Below, piece after piece: positions 59,303-64,000 of a DNA stretch of 64,000 bases (its first letter is position 1; every line of letters starts with the position of its first letter). The position numbers were made by a program, and so were the translations under genes. Source of the DNA: Halonatronomonas betaini. Its GTDB lineage: Bacteria; Bacillota; Halanaerobiia; Halanaerobiales; Halarsenatibacteraceae. Under the pieces are notes generated by a model, which was not told the DNA's origin, did no database searches, and was given only the letters and a program-made list of their open reading frames with translations. The stretch lies in NCBI RefSeq assembly GCF_015666175.1, contig NZ_JADPIE010000006.1:62001-126000 (forward strand), read 5' to 3'.

Positions 59303-60283
59303 TTAACGAAACTCTCTTAATCTTTCCAGATGTTCTTCATAAGATTTAGTAAAGATATGGCTACCATCTGGTCGCGCAAAGTAAAATAAATAGTCTGAGT
59401 CCTCAGGTTCTAAAACAGCAGCTAAAGCATTATCACCTGGACTTGCAATTGGACCAGGCGGTAACCCTGAGCTTAAATAAGTATTGTAAGGAGATTCAAT
59501 CTCTAAATGGCCATAAAGAACCCTGGATACCCTTTCCTCTAAAGCATACTGAACTGTAGCATCTAACTGTAATCTCATATTTTGAGCCAATCTATTATAA
59601 ATGACACCTGCAATAAGAGGCTTCTCCTCATTTAATTGGGCCTCTTTTTCTATAAGAGATGCCATTGTCACATACTCATTTATAGTATAAGAATTTTTAT
59701 TGTTTTCAAGCTCTTCCAGCCAGTGACTTTCAAATCTATTTATCATAGTATTAAAAATATCAACTGGTTCCATTTCATATGATAGATTGTAAGTATCAGG
59801 AAATAAAAAGCCTTCCTGGGGCCAGACTACCTCTGAATCATCTGGGAAATAATCTCGTATCAAAACCTGATCATCTAAAGCATTTAATAAGTCCTCCTCT
59901 TCAAGATGATCAAAATCAGAAAGTCTAGAAACTATTTCATTTACAGTAAAACCTTCAGGTATAGTTACCCTAAAATTAGCAGCCCGACCTGACACAATCT
60001 GATTTGCAATCTGGAAAATATTATCTCCAGTTTCAAATTGATAGGTTCCAGCCTGCAATCTACCCTGATAATCATTTATTAAAACATATATTTCAAATAA
60101 TCTTGCCGATCTAATCCAGCCTTCCTGCTCTAACTGGCTGGCAATAGCTCTGACAGAACTTCCTGATTCTATAACAAATAATTCAGGCTCTTCAGGATAA
60201 GCCGGCTCGGCAAGATAATCAAATTTAAAATAAGCTCCGGCAATTAAAACTGCAATCAATAATAAAATCCCGGCTTTCTTCAA
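59303..60283 (-). CDS. mltG: endolytic transglycosylase MltG
   Basis: This 326-residue protein cleaves nascent peptidoglycan and terminates glycan chains. It has an N-terminal membrane anchor (about residues 3-20), a LysM-like domain (about 90-120; RVTIPEGFTVNEIVSRLSDF), and the catalytic YceG core with TMASLIEKEAQLNEEKPLI near 202 (catalytic Glu), GVIYNRLAQNMRLQLDATVQ and YNTYLSSGLPPGPIASPG. The order ireB-ruvX-DUF1292-mltG is typical of clostridia. Confidence 0.94.
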   Translation of the reverse strand: MKKAGILLLIAVLIAGAYFKFDYLAEPAYPEEPELFVIESGSSVRAIASQLEQEGWIRSARLFEIYVLINDYQGRLQAGTYQFETGDNIFQIANQIVSGRAANFRVTIPEGFTVNEIVSRLSDFDHLEEEDLLNALDDQVLIRDYFPDDSEVVWPQEGFLFPDTYNLSYEMEPVDIFNTMINRFESHWLEELENNKNSYTINEYVTMASLIEKEAQLNEEKPLIAGVIYNRLAQNMRLQLDATVQYALEERVSRVLYGHLEIESPYNTYLSSGLPPGPIASPGDNALAAVLEPEDSDYLFYFARPDGSHIFTKSYEEHLERLREFR

Positions 60284-60305
60284 AATTTATGCCTCCACTT
60301 CTTAA

Positions 60306-60596
60306 TTAATCATTGTTATCTAATTGACTGGAATGATAATGTCTGGAAACAGCTTCAAATTCACCATCATCTTCGATAACAACAAGAATATCTTTATCAT
60401 CTTCTTTTTCAACCCTCATTAATAAAGATTCTTCCTCATCCTTTGATTCAGATGATGTTAAAATACAATATTCATTTCCCTCAAATTCAAATTTATCCTG
60501 TAAATAAAACCTGTACTCCCTATCATCCTCTTCTAAAACTAATTCTTTATTATCAGTGTCATACCAATATGTTGGCTCTTTCTTTTGTTCAGACAT
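60306..60596 (-). CDS. DUF1292 family protein
   Basis: This 96-residue acidic protein starts at ATG 60596 (MSEQKKEPTYWYDTD), eight bases after GGAGG. An in-frame start ten codons upstream overlaps ruvX and has no better site. It has the DUF1292 pattern: LVLEEDDREYRFYLQDKFEF, NEYCILTSSE and ESLLMRVEKEDDKDILVVIE. The family is small, cytosolic and uncharacterised, and commonly sits next to ruvX and ireB. Confidence 0.85.
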   Translation of the reverse strand: MSEQKKEPTYWYDTDNKELVLEEDDREYRFYLQDKFEFEGNEYCILTSSESKDEEESLLMRVEKEDDKDILVVIEDDGEFEAVSRHYHSSQLDNND

Positions 60597-60597
60597 T

Positions 60598-61017
60598 TTA
60601 ATTTCCTCCCTTTCTGTTGGCAAGATAAGTTCTTAAAATAATAGAAGCTGCTAATTTATCCCGTTTAGCTCTCCGCTTTGCCCGGCTTAAATCTCCGGCC
60701 AGCATAACTTTTTCAACTTCAGCACTACTTAATCTCTCATCCTGCAAAAATACTGATATATTCAATGCATCCTCTAATTCAGTTGCTAAAATTCTACTTT
60801 TTTCAGCTCTTTCTCCTTCAGTACCATTCATATGAAGAGGCAGACCAATTACAACTTCTGTAATATCATTTTTCTTAATAATTTCAGCTAATTCTTCAAT
60901 TAATTCTTCCCTGGATTCATTAATAATAGTTTTATATGGTTGAGCAGTTATTCCAAGTCTATCACTTATAGCCAGTCCAACTCTTTTCTGGCCATAATCT
61001 ATAGCTAATACCCGCAA
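60598..61017 (-). CDS. ruvX: RuvX/YqgF Holliday-junction resolvase-like nuclease
   Basis: This 139-residue RNase H-fold protein begins MRVLAIDYGQKRVGLAISD (first catalytic Asp near residue 7). It has EVVIGLPLHMNGTEGERAEK near 55 and FLQDERLSSAEVEKVM with the second acidic residue near 95, and ends with KLAASIILRTYL. In addition to resolution of recombination intermediates the family is implicated in 16S rRNA processing. It lies behind a strong promoter and before DUF1292 and mltG. Confidence 0.93.
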   Translation of the reverse strand: MRVLAIDYGQKRVGLAISDRLGITAQPYKTIINESREELIEELAEIIKKNDITEVVIGLPLHMNGTEGERAEKSRILATELEDALNISVFLQDERLSSAEVEKVMLAGDLSRAKRRAKRDKLAASIILRTYLANRKGGN

Positions 61018-61077
61018 TGGTCTCCTCCTTTTTACTTAACTTATAATTTTTTATAAAGTATAACATCCTAATAATAC

Positions 61078-61106
61078 ATTATATATCGTACTTAAATATA
61101 ATGCAA
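61078..61106 (-). promoter_or_regulatory. sigma-A promoter of ruvX operon
   Basis: The minus strand reads TTGCAT, a 17-bp spacer, then TATAAT, about 60 bp before the ruvX ATG. It lies directly after the terminator that ends ireB. Confidence 0.75.
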
Positions 61107-61132
61107 GTATATCAATTTCATCAAAATTATAA

Positions 61133-61174
61133 AGAAAAGGCCTGCCCAGATTTCATTAAATCTGGATCAGGCCA
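61133..61174 (-). terminator. rho-independent terminator of the alaS-ireB transcript
   Basis: On the minus strand TGGCCTG-A-TCCAGATTT pairs with AAATCTGGG-CAGGCC to give a long stem with a mismatch and an AATG loop, followed by TTTTCTTT. It lies immediately past the ireB stop. Confidence 0.88.
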
Positions 61175-61182
61175 GTAATCAT

Positions 61183-61449
61183 TTATTTTTGATTAATATA
61201 ACTGGAGATCAGCTCCTCAAGAATATCATCTCTATCAACAGTTCTGATCATTGTCCTGGCATCCTTATAACTTGTAATATATGCGGGATCACCAGATATT
61301 AAATAACCAACAATCTGATTGACAGGATTATATCCCCTCTCTTCAAGGGCATGATATACCCTTTTTAAGATATATCCTGCTTCGCTAACCTCTTCACTGA
61401 GATCAAAATCAAACTTTACCGTCTGGTCATGATTATTATCTTTACTCAT
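61183..61449 (-). CDS. ireB: IreB-family regulatory phosphoprotein
   Basis: This 88-residue protein (DUF965/IreB) has the family pattern [39 protein letters not shown] and TYRDARTMIR-type segment (here [20 protein letters not shown]), near full length. In enterococci IreB is a substrate of the Ser/Thr kinase IreK and modulates cephalosporin resistance. Thr residues near the N-terminus could be the target, by analogy. It lies 31 bp after alaS. Confidence 0.92.
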   Translation of the reverse strand: MSKDNNHDQTVKFDFDLSEEVSEAGYILKRVYHALEERGYNPVNQIVGYLISGDPAYITSYKDARTMIRTVDRDDILEELISSYINQK

Positions 61450-61480
61450 TTAATCACTTCCCTGAAAAATATTTTTAAAA

Positions 61481-64000
61481 TTATTGAGAAGCTACTAATT
61501 CTCTGGCTCTTTTTAAAGCTTCCTCTAATTTATCTGGCTGGCTTCCACCGGCCTGAGCCATATCTGGACGGCCTCCGCCGCCTCCTCCAGTAATCTTTGC
61601 AATATCTCCAACAATATTACCGGCATGATAACCATCCTTAACTAAATCTTTGCTGATTTTAGCTACAAAAAATACTTTATTATCATTTTTATTAGCTAAA
61701 ATAACAATTCCTGAGCCTAAGTCATTCACAAGCTCATCTGCTAGATTTCTAATACCATCCTGGTCAAGCTCAACCTCTTTAATAATTGCTTTAATTCCAT
61801 TAATATCTTCAACTTCCTCTGATAAATCTCCAGCCTTTGAATCAGCCAGCTGATCCTGCAATGATTTTATCTCTTTTTCCAATTCCTTCTTAGAGCTTCT
61901 TAATTGTTCTATTTTATCAACTATCTCAACAGGCCGGCCCTTTAGTAGATCGGCTGCCTGATTAATTATATCTTCCTGTCTTTCAATATAATCAAGTGCC
62001 GCCAGGCCAGTAACTGCCTCAATTCTCCTTACACCAGCAGCAATACTGCTTTCCTGGCTAATCTTAAAGAGGCCGATTTCACCGGTTGCATTAACATGGG
62101 TTCCACCACATAACTCTAAGCTATAATCTCCAGTCTTAACAACTCGAACACTATCACCATATTTTTCACCGAATAATGCCTGGGCTCCCATCTCTTTTGC
62201 TTTCTCGACTGAAGTTTCAAATGTCTCAACCTTTAAATTATCAACTATCTTGCGATTAACCTCTCTCTCAATCCTTCTTAAGTCCTGATCCTTTAATCCC
62301 TGAAAATGGGTAAAGTCGAATCTCAATCTTTCAGGCGAGACCAGCGAACCAGACTGACTGACATGATCACCAAGTTGATTCATCAGAGCCTGATGGAGCA
62401 AGTGAGTGGCAGTATGATTTCGGGCAGTTGAACTCCTGAGATCCCTATCTACAATAGACTCGACCTTGTCGCCAACAGATAAGCCGCCTGTTTTTTGATT
62501 GATTATATGAATAATTAATCCAGATCTCTCCTTAACATCTTTCACTTCAGCAATAGCCTCATCATCAATTAAACTAATAATTCCTTTATCACCTATCTGG
62601 CCACCACTTTCTGCATAAAAAGGTGTCTTATCTAAAATTATTTCCCCTTTTTGGTCTGGACTAATACTTTCAACTTTTTCACCATCAACTATAATAGCTT
62701 TAATTTCAGCCTCAGTCTTAAGATTATGATACCCGATAAAATCAGTTGAGATATCCAGTTCAGAGGCCAGCTCTTCATATAAGTCGTGTGAAGAAGCAAA
62801 ACCACCTTCATCACGGGCATTCCTGGCCCTTTCTCTCTGTTTAGCCATCTCATCTTTAAAGCCCTCTGTATCAACTTCCAGTCCTGCCTCAGCCATTATA
62901 TCCTCAGTTAAATCAAGAGGGAATCCATAAGTATCATATAATTTAAAAGCTTCTTTCCCGGCCAGGACTTTTTCTCCTTTAGCCTTTAATTCACTCTTAA
63001 TATCTTCAACAATCTTCATCCCCTGATCTAAAGTCTTTAAAAAGCTCTCTTCCTCAGATTTAATCACATGCTTAACATGATCAGATCTCTGACTTAATTC
63101 TGGATAACCACCGGCCATTAATTGATTGACTTTATCTACAAAGTCATACAAAAAGGGACCTTCCAGGCCAATTTTCTGGCCATAACGGACAGCCCGTCTG
63201 ACCAGTCTCCGTAAAACATAACCCCGTCCCTCATTAGACGGAAGAGCTCCATCGAAGATTGCAATTGAAACACCTCTAACATGATCAGCAATAACTCTGT
63301 GTGGCATCTTATCTTTCCAGTCGCCTTTATATTCAAAACCAGATTTATTTTCTACCTCTTTAATTAATGGATAAATCGTATCTATCTCATAATTAGATCT
63401 GGTATTCTGTAATACAGATGCCGTTCTTTCTAAACCCATACCGGTATCAATATTTTTCTGGGGCAGCTCAATATACTCCCCTGCCTCAGTATAATCATAC
63501 TGGGTAAAGACTAAGTTCCAGAGTTCCAAATACCGATCTCCTTCACCGCCTAATACATCTTCAGGACCTGTTCCAAAGTCAGGCCCCCGATCAATATGGA
63601 TCTCAGAACAGGGTCCACAGGGACCTGTGCCAATCTGCCAGAAATTATCTTTTTTACCCATCCTGACAATCCTACTCTCTGGCAGACCGATCTGATCATG
63701 CCAGATATCAAAGGCCTCATCATCATCCTTATAAATTGTTATAATCAATCTATCTTCTGGGAGATCTAAAATATCAGTAACATACTCCCAGCTCCAGGCA
63801 ATAGCCTCTTCTTTAAAGTAATCACCAAAGGAAAAATTACCTAGCATTTCAAAAAAGGTATGATGTCTTGCTGTTCGGCCAACATTCTCTATATCATTAG
63901 TTCTAATACATTTCTGACTGGATACCATTCTTTTAGAAGGAGGTTCCTTACTACCACTAAAATATGGCTTAAATGGAGCCATACCTGCATTTATCCAGAG
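61481..64000 (-). CDS. alaS: alanyl-tRNA synthetase, N-terminus off window
   Basis: It charges tRNA-Ala. The frame runs off the right edge; only about 840 of some 880 residues are visible. The catalytic core shows NVGRTARHHTFFEML (motif 2 region) and NFSFGDYF. The editing domain has HTATHLLHQAL and the metal-binding CGGTHV. The C-terminal domain includes ITGGGGGGRPDMAQAGGSQP and a coiled linker around LRSSKKELEKEIKSLQDQLA. The visible start at an internal ATG is not the true start: LWINAG precedes it in frame. It is followed by ireB, the standard order. Confidence 0.95.
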   Translation of the reverse strand, partial: LWINAGMAPFKPYFSGSKEPPSKRMVSSQKCIRTNDIENVGRTARHHTFFEMLGNFSFGDYFKEEAIAWSWEYVTDILDLPEDRLIITIYKDDDEAFDIWHDQIGLPESRIVRMGKKDNFWQIGTGPCGPCSEIHIDRGPDFGTGPEDVLGGEGDRYLELWNLVFTQYDYTEAGEYIELPQKNIDTGMGLERTASVLQNTRSNYEIDTIYPLIKEVENKSGFEYKGDWKDKMPHRVIADHVRGVSIAIFDGALPSNEGRGYVLRRLVRRAVRYGQKIGLEGPFLYDFVDKVNQLMAGGYPELSQRSDHVKHVIKSEEESFLKTLDQGMKIVEDIKSELKAKGEKVLAGKEAFKLYDTYGFPLDLTEDIMAEAGLEVDTEGFKDEMAKQRERARNARDEGGFASSHDLYEELASELDISTDFIGYHNLKTEAEIKAIIVDGEKVESISPDQKGEIILDKTPFYAESGGQIGDKGIISLIDDEAIAEVKDVKERSGLIIHIINQKTGGLSVGDKVESIVDRDLRSSTARNHTATHLLHQALMNQLGDHVSQSGSLVSPERLRFDFTHFQGLKDQDLRRIEREVNRKIVDNLKVETFETSVEKAKEMGAQALFGEKYGDSVRVVKTGDYSLELCGGTHVNATGEIGLFKISQESSIAAGVRRIEAVTGLAALDYIERQEDIINQAADLLKGRPVEIVDKIEQLRSSKKELEKEIKSLQDQLADSKAGDLSEEVEDINGIKAIIKEVELDQDGIRNLADELVNDLGSGIVILANKNDNKVFFVAKISKDLVKDGYHAGNIVGDIAKITGGGGGGRPDMAQAGGSQPDKLEEALKRARELVASQ

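Overview
The window looks like a chromosomal segment of an AT-rich, strictly anaerobic, Gram-positive-lineage bacterium. The best guess is the Halanaerobiales or a related halophilic or alkaliphilic clostridial group. This rests on the clostridial gene order xseA-xseB-ispA-dxs-tlyA-nadK-argR-recN-spo0A, acidic proteins, ferredoxin-based fermentation, a Spo0A/AbrB/SleB sporulation signature, and an OLE RNA, which is typical of extremophilic anaerobic Firmicutes. Almost every gene is on the minus strand; abrB is the only clear plus-strand gene. I see no tRNA, rRNA, CRISPR array, insertion sequence or prophage.

Layout. 1-6.5 kb: 3' part of a DHH-CBS-polynucleotide adenylyltransferase fusion, nicotinate phosphoribosyltransferase and a nucleoside-salvage operon (deoB, purine and pyrimidine nucleoside phosphorylases). 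6.5-9.1 kb: a SHOCT/DUF2089 pair, a Nudix hydrolase and an M20-type peptidase. 9.4-16.2 kb: a complete operon for fermenting branched-chain amino acids. It runs from two Leu/Val-type dehydrogenases through a four-subunit 2-oxoacid:ferredoxin oxidoreductase, phosphotransbutyrylase and butyrate kinase to acids plus ATP. A canonical -24/-12 promoter precedes it, and the PAS-type sigma-54 activator next door (16.5-18.3 kb) is its likely driver. 18.4-24.2 kb: an LctP-family permease and the arginine deiminase pathway (arcA, arcB, arcC) with an adjacent TrmB-type regulator.

24.4-40.3 kb: spo0A, recN, argR, nadK, tlyA, dxs, then an OapA-like membrane protein and a roughly 550-nt structured RNA read as OLE RNA. 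These are followed by ispA, three genes for an Stn-type (NuoE/NuoF/GltD-like) electron-bifurcating transhydrogenase, and xseB, xseA, folD and nusB. 40.3-45.5 kb: the Asp23/AmaP/DUF2273 envelope-stress set, a rubredoxin-reductase-like flavoprotein, efp, an Xaa-Pro peptidase, aroQ and aroK. 45.6-53.6 kb: a type IV pilus/type II secretion-like operon with ATPase, platform, five pilin-like proteins, PilM/N/O-like proteins and a secretin. 53.6-54.1 kb: an intergenic region with two different 11-bp tandem arrays; a third 11-bp array lies at 9.2 kb. 54.1-64 kb: aroE, a Crp-type and a Fur-type regulator, abrB with two Spo0A boxes in its promoter, sleB, a YqeG phosphatase, a DUF4911 protein, a U32 peptidase, mltG, a DUF1292 protein, ruvX, ireB and a 5'-truncated alaS.

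The metabolic genes suggest an amino-acid and peptide fermenter. ATP comes from arginine (carbamate kinase) and from branched-chain acyl phosphates (Buk), and the Stn-type complex would balance ferredoxin, NADH and NADPH. The points most worth a second look are the OLE RNA/OapA locus, the sigma-54 control of the branched-chain operon, the Stn complex inside a housekeeping operon, the Spo0A-abrB circuit, the missing spoIVB, and the three 11-bp arrays, which fit no repeat class I know.
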